Below are positions 1-10,124 of a DNA stretch of 64,000 nucleotides, piece by piece (the first letter of the stretch is position 1; every line of letters begins with the position of its first letter). A program made the translations under genes and the position numbers. The notes beneath the pieces are model-generated. The model saw only the letters and a list, made by a program, of their open reading frames with translations. It ran no database searches and was not told the origin of the DNA. Source of the DNA: Glebionis coronaria (Eukaryota > Streptophyta > Magnoliopsida > Asterales > Asteraceae); NCBI GenBank assembly GCA_025667525.1, contig CM046882.1, positions 547,596,630 through 547,660,629 on the forward strand, read 5' to 3'.

Positions 1-75
1 AAGCTTAATTGAAAAGAAAAACTAACTTGAAAAAACCCTAATTTTTCAAGTTAGGTTTTTTTTTCAATTAAGCTT
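1..75. repeat. Near-perfect 34-bp inverted repeat (hairpin)
   Basis: Positions 1-34 and 42-75 are reverse complements at 32 of 34 positions, around a 7-nt loop. Both outer ends are AAGCTT. It lies immediately before the start of the MULE transposase frame. It may be part of the element's 5' untranslated region or a separate foldback insertion. The window starts at its first base, so its true outer extent is unknown. Confidence 0.8.
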
Positions 76-89
76 ATTAAACCCTTATT

Positions 90-3000
90 ATGCTTCTAAT
101 TGATATTAATTCTTATTACATGTACTCGCAAAAAAAGAAAGCAAAGAAGCCTGTCTTCACAGTGTACTTACGCTATGATGGGATTTTTTATCCACATCCA
201 ATGAGGTATGTACAGGGTGACATGAAGGAGTTGAATGATACTAACTTCGATGAAATGCCGTTAGACATTCTGAAGCAGATAATTGGCAAGTTACTTCCAG
301 GTACTATTTATAAGAGAATTTATTATTGCCAAACAGAATGTGAGTTAAGCGTAGGTCTTAGGGAACTTAAGTCAGACCAGGATATTGTTGATATGTTAAA
401 AGTTGGTTATGAAAATGGAAATGAAATTGATATGTTTTTAGAACACTTTGATTATGACATATTAGAAATGATTAAGGAAGAACTTATGAATCAAAACATA
501 GTTGGCGAGTCTATCGATGAGTATTATACTAGTGACGAAGAACAAGACTTTGAAAATGTAGATTTTCAAACAAAGGGTGATGAGTCTGTTGTTATAAAGA
601 ATATCAGTACACAAGACCCATTCCTCAATAAGCTTTGCAGTTCTAGGGTTTTGTTTAGAGGTAGTTCTGAAATTCGATTGCCATAATTACATGAAACACC
701 ACAGATAGACCCTGATGACAGTAGTATAGATCCTTCTTTAAAGGTGAAAAAGGGTGTTGTTTATCCTGCATTTGACCCTGACATTCCATGGGATAAGATG
801 GAACCAATACTAGGAATGAGGTATGAAAACCCACATCAGTTAAAATTGGCCTTAGCTAACTATGGTGTTGCGCATGGTTATCAGTTATGGTATATGAAGA
901 GTGATTGGAAGGAATTACTTGTATATTGTGGTAGAAATGTGGAACAGGGTAGATGTGCTGGGAAAAAGGGTAACATAGACAGGATTATGCCCAATAAGGT
1001 TAGGAAACTGTTACTAAGAGAAAGGGTGTGGGTAAAAAAGGTGCAAGTATTAAAAAGGGTAAGGGTAAGTGTAAGAAGGCTGCGCCTACTTTTGGGGAAG
1101 GTACATCAGCCCCATCACCCGGTAAATGGACTAAGAAACAAATTAAAAGGGAAAAAATTGTTGTACCTTGCCCCTTTAGGTTGTATGCTTCTTGGATGAA
1201 AACAGAGCATTCATTTCAAATCAAATCATTGAAAACTGAACATAAATGTTGTAGGAATTACAACATGGGATCCTTAGTGACATTTAAATGGATAGCCCTT
1301 CATTTTTCTAAGGATATCATTGCTGATCCTTTCATGCCTTTAAGAAAAATGAAAGAAATAATTAGGCAGAGGTTCATGATAGATGTAAGTATTGGACAAT
1401 GCAAGAGGGCTAGACAGTTGGCTTTATTTGATCACGAGGGTGGGCTAATAGAGCATTATGGGAGGCTCTATCAATACAGAGACGTACTTTTAGAATCAAA
1501 TCCTGGATCCACATGTCGACTAGATGTTGATGTATCACTTAATGGCAAGCATACATTCAAAAGGATTTATATCTGTTTCAAGGGGGTCAAAGATGGGTGG
1601 TTAGCTGGTTGTCGGAAGGTAATTGGACTTGATGGTTGTTTTTTAAAGCATACATGCAGGGGGGAACTACTTACAGCCATGGGAAGGGATGCAAATAACC
1701 AAATGTATCCCATTGCATGGGCTGTAGTTAGGGTTGAAAATACTGAAAACTGGGGTTGGTTTATACATCTGCTAGCTGATGATTTGAATCTGCATGAAGG
1801 AAACGAATTAACAATCATATCAGATTCCCATAAGGTAACACAAATATTACCTTTGCTTTATTATAAATAAATAAATTTGTTATATATGTCTATATGTTTC
1901 TGATACAAACCTTTGTATATTATGACATTGGGTTTACTTGATGTTGTACATGGTCGTTTACCTCAAGCAGAACACAGAAAATGTACAAGGCATGTCTACG
2001 CTAACTTCAAGAAGAAATACAGTGGTTTGCAATTCCAGAGGCTTTTTTTGGGCTACATCATCTTGTACTCTGGAGCAGCAGTTTGAGCAGATCATGGAAC
2101 AGATCAGGTTACTCGACCAAGAAGCATACGATTATTTGGTTCGAAGAAATCCAAACTCATGGTCAAGGGCTTTCTTTGAGATGGACAGGAGATGTGCAGC
2201 ATTCGAGAACGGCATATCAGAAAGCTTCAACAGAGCTATCTTGGAGGCAAGACAAAAACCAATCATAACCATGCTGGAAGAGATTAGGCTATACATTATG
2301 CAGAGATTGGTGGAAATGAACAAGATAGCTGTCAACTGTGAAGAAGGGTTCACACCTAGTATACTAAAGAGAATCGAGATTCTCAAAGAAAAACAGAGGT
2401 ACTTATTCTAAAACCTTTAATTATTAATTGAATGTATTTAAAAATCTTAACATGTATACTTATCTAATTGCAGAGATTGGATTGTATTCTGAAGTGGTTT
2501 CCAAGAGCTAGAAGTTAGGAAATATGATCATAGCTATGGGGTGAATCTGCAAAACAAGGTATGCACTTGTAGAATGTGGGAACTTAGTGGGGTACCCTGT
2601 GTGCATGCTGTTACTGCATACTTGCATGAAGGAAAAGACATTGAACTAGGTATTACCAGTTCTCAATTAGACCCGTACTTGGGTCTAATTTGTGGAGGAG
2701 GAGTAATGAGATTCCACCATTACCACCACTCCTTAAGAGGATGCCTGGTAGACCACAAAAAGAAAGAATTAGGGCCCCTGATGAAAACAATGGAACACAT
2801 ATTAGTAGAGTGGGTAGAAGTATGACTTGTCAAAACTGTTGGAAAAAGGGTCATAATAAGGCTTCTTGTAAAGAGGAAGCACAACCTAAACCAACAGTTG
2901 AGAAGAAAAAACCAGGTAGAAAGCCAAAAGTGGTAGTTGGTCAGTATGCATCTAGTAGAGGTGGTAGATATGGGGGTTCTATAACAGGATTTGGTGAAGT

Positions 3001-3889
3001 AGGTGAAGGAAGTGGTGTGAGGGGTGGTAGAGGTGGTGGTAGAGGTTCTGGCAGAGGAGTGGGAAGAGGTGGTGGTAGAGGTTCTGGTAATAGGGGTGAA
3101 GGAAGTGGTGGTGGTACAACTAAAAGGGGTGGTTCAAGTAAAAGAAGCTGTACAAAGGCTGGTTCAAGTAGGGGAGCTAAAACTGCTTCTTCGAATTTTA
3201 ATTTAACTGCAGATGAGGTACGTCAAAAATCATGGTCTTTTTTACTTTTATTTGTTAACATTTTACACTTTATAGGGTATAAAAGCAACCAAATATATGA
3301 TATACAGGAATACCAATTGGATCTGGATGAACAAGCTTTTAGGGAGCATTTGCATGAAGAAGCGTTAAGACAAGAAAAAGTTAATGCAGAACAAGAAATA
3401 TTAGATAAAGAGAGAAGGGAAGAACAAGAGTGGGAAGATAGAATGGATTACTACCATCCATCAAATTGGACAGGTGAAATTGAAGAAAATCTTTCGTATA
3501 ATCAGCAGTGTACTGAGGTGTTGATTCCACACCTTCATTCCCAACCTACCCAACAATCAACTGTTCAAGGTGCTCTTGAAAACCAACAGGTGGATCAAGC
3601 ATCAATAGTTGAGACAGAAAATGTACCAACTGTGGAAACAAGTGTTGGCACAGCTGTTGAAGATCAAGTGGCAGATGATAGAGGGAAAGCTGAAATGACA
3701 GTGGAAGATCAACCTGCACCAAAAAGGAAGAGGGGAAGGCCTCCATCCCATGTAGATGGCATCAGGATATACTACAAGAACCGTGGAAGATCTGAAAGGA
3801 TTGCCCAAATGAAGTTGAAGAAGGCTTATGAATTTGACAAGCATGGGACTGGAAGCACCCCAGAGAAAGCCTTTGATGTTTCTCCCTAG
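90..3889 (+). pseudogene. Decayed Mutator-like (MULE/MuDR) transposase gene
   Basis: The gene would encode the DNA transposase that cuts and joins MULE ends. Domains in order: an N-terminal PB1-like region (90 to about 600); the MuDR DNA-binding domain (about 800-1260); the MULE DDE domain with first Asp in GLDGCFLK, second Asp in IISDSHK, the C..H pair CTRHVYANF, and Glu in SESFN (about 1620-2260); a SWIM zinc finger CTCRMW...PCVHAV (about 2560-2610); a CCHC knuckle CQNCWKKGHNKASC (about 2825-2865); an RGG-rich tract; and AT-hook-like GRP motifs. Introns are inferred at 1835-1930, 2399-2473 and 3218-3307. The first ends in TG rather than AG. Damage: in-frame TAA at 684, frameshift near 1020, one extra T in a T-run near 2043-2049, TGA at 2490, and a frameshift near 2640-2690. 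The final exon is open to its stop. The gene cannot give a full transposase unless some breaks are sequencing errors. Confidence 0.9.
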
Positions 3890-4504
3890 GTCTTTAAACA
3901 ATTTCATGTCTGTAATGAATTATTAAATACTTGACTGTGCTTCGCTTTTAGTAATGGGTCAAAATGGTAGACAAGTGAATGTGGGTATTGCAGGTATTAT
4001 GGGACCTGCAAATTTTGTAGTAATATTTTGTCTTGAACTATGTATTTGACTACCATGAAATGTGCAAAAGCAGCACTTGTTTATCCGTTGGTGCAAATTT
4101 ATATGTGTTGATGCATTTGTTTATGTCTAGGTGCAAAGTTTAATGTCTTGGTGGTGCATTTGTTTATATCTTGGTGCAAAACACACATGGCAGGTGCATT
4201 TGTTTATGTCTTGTGCCTGTGAACACAAAGCTTGTTCTAACTAAGGCTGTTAGCATACAAAAATCAAGGTTTAGACCACTCTTTTGTTCTCTTGTTTATG
4301 TCTTGGGCTGTAAACCAAAGACAGCTTTTATATTGTTACCATGTGATGAATGTTACAAATCAACATTTAAGGTTTAACATCATTCATTAGATCATTAAAA
4401 CGATTACAAAACACAAAAGCTACTTCATTAAGGTTTCATACAATTCATACAACTTCATTAAGCTACTTCATTGTGGCTTTTACCCTTGATACAACTACTT
4501 AGTT
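3890..4504. other. Convergent intergenic spacer of the MULE with degenerate short repeats
   Basis: The spacer lies between two convergent gene ends. Around 4080-4310 a unit resembling GTGCATTTGTTTATGTCTTG recurs four to five times with irregular spacing. No coding potential was recognised. Confidence 0.6.
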
Positions 4505-5018
4505 CTACTTCATAGCAGAGGAAAACAAAACGAATGCTAGCAAGATCATCACGGCCTTCTTCCAAAAGCTTGCATTCTTCTTGGTCTTGATCAACTCACC
4601 TTGTAACAAACGAAATTCTTCCTGCAAAACAACCAACTGTTCCAAGCTTCTTATCTCCCTATCAAATTCATCTCTCTGATTAGGATTGAGCTGGAAATGC
4701 ATGTTATACAACATCCCCTTGTACCAAGCATTATCCAATTCAATGTCATACCAATAGAACTCGTGACACTTTCTAACACCAGTTTTCTGAAAATGAGTTG
4801 TATGATTATCATTAAAAAAACTTATGAAATAATGAAAACTAAATGTTAACATCATCTTATGTAATATTTACGTGTCATTATATCAATCTTACATATCTAT
4901 TGGGGCAAACAAGAAATCTTCTTCCAGGATTGGTGGGTTTCCACGAAGTTAGTTGCATCAAGGGGAGATTGCACTCGCATTCATCCGGGATGTTTGATTC
5001 GTAATACCAATTAGCCAT
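4505..5018 (-). CDS. GRF-type zinc-finger protein with C-terminal membrane segment, two exons
   Basis: The spliced product is 135 residues: exon 1 is 4893-5018 (42 codons) and exon 2 is 4505-4786 (94 codons with stop). Donor GTAAGA and acceptor TTTTCAG are canonical, and the phase is kept. Exon 1 carries CECNLPLMQLTSWKPTNPGRR followed by FLVCPN, and exon 2 continues with RKCHEFYWYD. This is the Cys pattern and the NPGRRF...CP signature of GRF zinc fingers, which bind nucleic acid. Next come a charged, coiled-coil-like segment (about residues 65-110) and a hydrophobic tail, AVMILLAFVLFSSA, ending three residues before the stop, which would make a tail anchor. The ATG is the first in frame and gives a standard N terminus. 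The gene is convergent with the MULE transposase, like mudrA/mudrB in maize MuDR, and lacks any break. Function is unknown. It may be a MULE accessory gene or a captured host gene. Confidence 0.85.
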
Positions 5019-5450
5019 TTTTAGGTATTGGGAGGGAAGAAATTACGGTTTAAAGATAGATCGCCATTGTTAGGGTTTTTTAAGGTTTAATGAAGATGAA
5101 CAATAATGAAAAGGGGAGGCGGGGTATATTGATTATTAGGTTTAAAGAAGTTGGACCGGGTATTACACAAACGGGTGGGGAAAAAAGGTTTAGCAGACAA
5201 GCCACAGTAGATTTAAGTTTTTTTTTTTTAATATTTTTTTAATGACGTGTAAATGTAACCGGTCATATTGGTCATATTGTTACAAAACAAACAAGTTCGT
5301 AGGTATTGTCTAGCGAAAAAATTGTAGGTGTTTAAAGTCGGTACACTTTGGTAAGTAAGATGGTATTTTGTGGCTTTTGCCCTTTTTTTTATTTCAGATT
5401 TTCAATCAATTTTAATCAGTCTCGTTTTAATTTGAGAAGAAAGGTTTATC
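5019..5450. other. Upstream region of the GRF gene and candidate right MULE terminus
   Basis: No coding sequence was seen. The stretch from about 5240 to about 5382 could be a long MULE terminal inverted repeat. Read from the outside it begins GGGCAAAAGCCACAAAATAC. The matching left end is outside the window, so this is inference from position only. Confidence 0.35.
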
Positions 5451-6337
5451 TAGGGGTAGGGGCGTAAACGAACTGAATGTTCATTGAATATTTCGTGAAT
5501 TGTTCGATAAAAAATTCGTTTATGTTCATTTATTTATTAAATGAACGAATATGAACAACATTTTACGTCCGTTTAGTTAAATGAACGAACATGAACAAAA
5601 GTCTCGTTCGTTTATTTATGTTCATGAACGTCCGATTATTCGTTCATTTATGATCGGATATATGTTTATCTTCGTCTATCATAACTTTTTACTATATAGG
5701 CTTAAAACTGTTTTAATTAAATAAAACAACACTTATAAAAAAAACAATATTGTGAATAGTTTTGAAAATTTTGTGTTCATTTACGCATGTTTGTTTATGT
5801 TCGTTTATTGTCTTAATAAACGAACATGAACAACCTTATTTATTAATAAACGAACAAGAACAAGAAACTCCGTCCGTTTAAGTGATGGTGTTCGTTTATT
5901 TGTTCGGCTAAAAATTAATGAACGAACATGAACAAAGCTCTGTCCGTGTTTGTCCGGTTCGTTTACACCCCTATCTAGGGGTGTTTGGTCAAGCTTATAT
6001 GATGGATTTATTAGTTTTATATGTGTTAAATAAGCCGTAATTAGTGTTTGATTAAACTTAAATGATTATATAAGGGGGTTTTAGTAAGCCAAAACTGTGT
6101 GGCTTATATAAGGAGATGTATGCTTATATAAGAATATTATATTAAAAGATTTTTATATCTTTATTTAATTAACTACATCCACTTTATTTTTATGTAATTT
6201 CTAGTCATTTTACCTTATTAGTTATATAAGCTGAACCAAACACTTACAAAGGTTTATTAACTCATGATATATAAGTCATAAGTGGCTTATATTACATGAG
6301 CCTAAGCCTAGTTAATAAGCTTAACCAAACACCCCTA
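5451..6337. mobile_element. hAT-type MITE #1 (interrupted by MITE #2)
   Basis: The terminal inverted repeats are about 23 bp, beginning TAGGGGTGTTTGGTCAAGCT on the left and ending with the near-complement on the right. It is flanked by a perfect 8-bp duplication, GGTTTATC (5443-5450 and 6338-6345). Without the inner insertion and its extra duplication the element is about 362 bp and AT-rich. It has no ORF. The 8-bp target duplication and TAGGG termini fit non-autonomous hAT elements. Confidence 0.85.
5457..5973. mobile_element. hAT-type MITE #2 nested in MITE #1
   Basis: It starts TAGGGGCGTAAACGAAC and ends GTTCGTTTACACCCCTA. It is flanked by the 8-bp duplication TCTAGGGG (5449-5456 and 5974-5981). 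That duplicated target is made of two flanking bases plus the first six bases of MITE #1, so it landed exactly on the tip of the older element. The 517-bp interior is a degenerate array of AACGAAC/GTTCGTT-like motifs in both orientations. Confidence 0.9.
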
Positions 6338-6345
6338 GGTTTATC

Positions 6346-6639
6346 GGAGCTTGAGCTTCTAGAATAACTTAATTTATACAGTAAAATATTAAAATACATC
6401 GTTCGTCCTTATGTTCTTATGATTTGCGTTGACTTATGTTTCTATTCTTTTGAACAAAAAAATTGCACCGTTTAACTTTAACTGGCAAACGTTTTATGTT
6501 GTTGATCCCTCACTTTAACTAGGTCCATAAACCAATGTTAAGTCATTTTATCACAAGGGTAAACTAGTCTTTTCACTAAATCATAAATAAATAAATCCAC
6601 ACACCCTAAAGAACTAACAACATCATATCCAGAAGAAGC
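6346..6639. other. Unassigned AT-rich spacer
   Basis: I see no coding sequence or clear repeat here. The right edge may hold further, unrecognisable 3' sequence of the adjacent NPH3 pseudogene. Confidence 0.4.
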
Positions 6640-6854
6640 CTACATATCAGGCGATATTTAGGCTAAATAACTATCAACCAACTTTGAAATCTTAAACAAC
6701 GTAGTTTCAGACGGTAAATCAAGACCATCGTATTCAAAAACCGAGCCATCTTGACCATCATCGTTATCCTGACTATCATCTTGTTGTGAAATATTAACTA
6801 AAATCCTATGAACTGGATCAACGTCAAATAAAGTATCACTAGCATGTCTGAAAT
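6640..6854 (-). pseudogene. NPH3-domain gene fragment, 3' portion
   Basis: On the minus strand one frame reads HASDTLFDVDPVHRILVNIS, then an Asp/Gln-rich linker, then LPSETTLFKISKLVDSYLA followed by TAA, ISPDM and TAG. These are conserved NPH3/RPT2-type motifs (VDxVxRI and xxxKLVDSYLAEI). NPH3 proteins are plant adaptors of CUL3 ubiquitin ligases in phototropic and auxin signalling. The TAA falls where the family usually has Glu. The gene continues beyond the inserted LTR element at 14807. The fragment is dead both by insertion and by stops. Confidence 0.75.
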
Positions 6855-9800
6855 TGTGACAACCGTGGTTTTGGGTTTGTCACTTGGTCTTACTTTTAGG
6901 TTATTTTATATGTGCTTACTTGAATTGTGTGTTTACGTGTTTATTTTGTGTGAACGAGGTTGGTGTGGTTATCGTTTATGAGTATAGAGTACTCATAAGT
7001 AAATCGAGGAACGGTTATTTCATGTTCATGAGCTCACAAGTGGTGACTATGAAATGAAATTGGTGATATTGTGGTGTTTACGTATACGTATAAGTATTAT
7101 AGTAATAGTATTTTTTTTAGGATTTACGGTTTAGCATTTAGAGGTCTCGGGTGAGGTAATTATCCATATGAATATTTTTCGGGATGGTTTTAAGTCATTT
7201 AGGACTTAGTTATAAAGTTTATTTCAAAATTTGAGATTTTTTATAAAAGTGTATATTTTACGTCTTTTACGGTAAAACGCGTAAAAACTGACTAGTTTTA
7301 CGGTTTTGAGGTTTTGGAGGCTTTAGGAGCTGAAATAAATTAAGGAAAATTAAGGTAATGTTATTAATACATATATTAATAATAAAATAAAATAAAAACG
7401 AAATTAAGGAGGGTTTAAGTCGGTTTGGACGCAAGAAAAGGAAGAAAAAAAGGAAAAAAGGAAAAAAAAAAGGAGAAAAAAAGGAAAGGGGTTTTTGGGT
7501 TGGGCTAGGAATGGGTTATCACATTCTATATAATGTTTATTACTAAAAAAAAGTCATAAAACCTGGAGAAAAAAAGAGGTCGACGGTTTCACAGAGAGGT
7601 TTTAGGGTTTTCTGTATTTTTTTTTATCTTCCATTGAATTAAAGGTAAAAACCTTCGTAAACCTTTTTAATTAAATTGTTTCTTTATGTTTTCTTTAATC
7701 ATCTATGATGGATTTAGGTTAGGTTTAATTTTAAAAACAGTAAATTAATGTTATATTAATCATAAGGATGATTACATGAATTAGGGCTTGTAATTAGAGG
7801 AATTAGGGTTAATTAATATGGTTGATTTTGTTAAACCCGTTTTTAAAAATTGGGCAGAATTTTGAGTAAATTGTTTTGATCATATCGGGAGTTCTAGGAA
7901 CATTCAAGATGCGATCCAAGTATCCTTGAAAAGGTAATTGAAGTGGATTTCCAATACAAGAAACGAGAACTAAATTGGAGGTCGGGAAGTGGGTCAAAAA
8001 CAGGTTACAACAGTCGGAGGTCAAAACAGTTTTGAATTCAGCCTGTTTTCTTTTTAAGTTTTGGGTTGTTTGGGGCACTTAGGGTTGCATTGGGATCTTC
8101 TAACGAAAATGAGAGATGGTTTATATATTGTAGTAATTATCTGCACTTGGACTAAGGTTGTGGTTTAGGGTAAGACCCCTTAATTGTAACAACTTTTCAT
8201 ACGTTTAAAATCAGTGAATTCTAGATAGGTAGCAATATACACACATATATCGGGGCCTTAACAGTAGCTTTAAGGTTAGGTCAAGTGGGAGGTTTTAGCT
8301 AACACATGTAAAAGTATTAGTATTCCTTTTACAGAAACCATGGGTATATTTAAGTGGACGTTTGACTTAAAGTTTTGAGACCTAAAAACTGGGACTGTTT
8401 TGTGTAAAATATGAACGAGATAGTTATTAAACTTAACCAAGTTAAGGACTTGTTAAGGAAGGGTAATGGGGTGATTAGAGCTTATCAATGAGGTATTTAT
8501 ATGGGAATAGGCTAGATGTCCATCATAGGTTGATGAGCCATCTTAGTGATTGGTTCATGTATTGATTTTGTGTTTTTGGTTTGTTAGCTTGTTGCTAGTA
8601 CGAGGACTTTGGAGAAACATTCAGGTGAGTTCATAGTCCCGTTTTGCTACGTTTTTAAATGTTTTTCCAGTATGGGATGGAGATGACACTTGCAATGTTC
8701 TTTAACATGATTTAGTACTATGTTTTAAAATGTGTGGACATACATGTGATATTGTGTGACTTGCGTGCTTATGTGTTCTCATATGTGCTTTGATATGTGT
8801 TCTGATATGTGAATCTTGATTGGGTTATGATTGGGATTGGTACGTAGATGTATGGGCGTCTATGGGACCAGTTGTGATGTATGTGGAGCGTGGGGCACGA
8901 TCCGTCCTGAGTTCTTGGTTCTGAGTTCTTGGTTCGTGGGGCACGATCCGTCCTGAGTACTTGTGCATCGTCTCTTCGGAGGCAAGATATCTCGACGGGG
9001 ATATAGTTCATCTTCCACAGGTGGTGTGGGAAAGATCCGGATAGTGTGGTGTATGTAGGGGTGGAAACGAGCCGAGCCGAGCTCGAGCTCGGCTCGTTTA
9101 AGTTTTACAAAGCTCGAGCTCGAGCTCGGCTCGTTTCAAGCTTTAGTCTTTAGGCTCGAGCTCGGCTCGTGGTATTGTAAACAAGCTCGGGCTCGGCTCG
9201 AGCTCGGCTCGTTTATACGAATTTTCAATGTAAAAATAAAGGTTGGCTCGAACTCAGCTAGTAATATATATAAATTAAGCTCGCTAATAAGCTTGTTATA
9301 AGCTCGTTAAGGAGCTCGTATATAAACCTTTAGGCTCGTTTAGGCTCGCGAGCCTAAACGAGCTTTGTACGTAAAGCTCGGGCTCGAGCTCGTTTATTAA
9401 ACGAGCTCGAAATTAAGATCGAGCTCGGGCTCGAGCTCGTTTAGGCTCGGCTTGTTCGAGCTTTTTATCGATCCGATCCCGAGATTTTCACGAGCAGCTC
9501 GGCTCATTTCCACCCCTAGGTGTGTGTTCTTATGTGTGTGATGGGATACTTCTTGATTGTTAATAGTGTGGTGCATTGTTCTTATTGTGTGTTCTTGATT
9601 GTTATAATTGTGCTTTGATTGTAGTTGTATGTAACATGATTATCACATTATGGTCCATTGCTTTAACTTGTTCTCTTCAACTTATTTACAGCGGTTGACA
9701 AGGTTTCTTAAGATATTTTGATAACTTAAACCTATGTTCTCACCAACTTTATGTTGACAGATTTTAGTGTCATTTTCAGGTGGGATAGTTGAGAAGGATG

Positions 9801-10124
9801 AGAACTTAAGTGGCTAGGATTTGGAGAGTGTAGGAATGCATATAGAAGGATATCCCCGTTTCCTTCTTAGTTTTTATTTGTTCATTTAATAAGTGATACT
9901 GTGGCACACATATTTTTGTTTGGTTATGTTATTTGTTTGTCTTGGGTAAGCGGTAGGACTATTACCTACTTACCTAGACTCCTGCATTTGATGAGATATT
10001 GTCATGAATTTGGTGTCACCATTTTATGATATTTCTTATTGCATATAGTTATCTCTATAGACACGCCATGTTGTGATGATATCCATACGTCGCGCCCCAT
10101 ATTCCGCCATAGTGGGGTGTGACG
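6855..10124 (+). repeat. 5' LTR of the 6855-14806 element
   Basis: It begins TGTGACAACC and ends GGGTGTGACG; the expected final CA is CG here. The length is 3270 bp. Subtracting the 463-bp MITE and its 8-bp duplication leaves 2799 bp, identical in length to the 3' LTR. Inside, a GTGGGGCACGATCCGTCCTG unit occurs twice around 8882-8957. Small ORFs in it recur in the other LTR and look non-coding. Confidence 0.92.
9056..9518. mobile_element. hAT-type MITE inside the 5' LTR
   Basis: The termini are TAGGGGTGGAAACGAGCC on the left and the near-complement ending TTTCCACCCCTA on the right. The flanking 8-bp duplication is GGTGTATG/GGTGTGTG with one mismatch. It is absent from the 3' LTR, which shows the empty site, so it jumped after the LTR element integrated. 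The interior is a dense array of GAGCTCG/GGCTCG motifs. Confidence 0.92.

Noticed and set aside
7809..8078. 89-codon frame repeated at 12961-13230
   Set aside because: The recurrence is explained entirely by the two LTRs of one element. It overlaps LTR regulatory sequence and has no domain.
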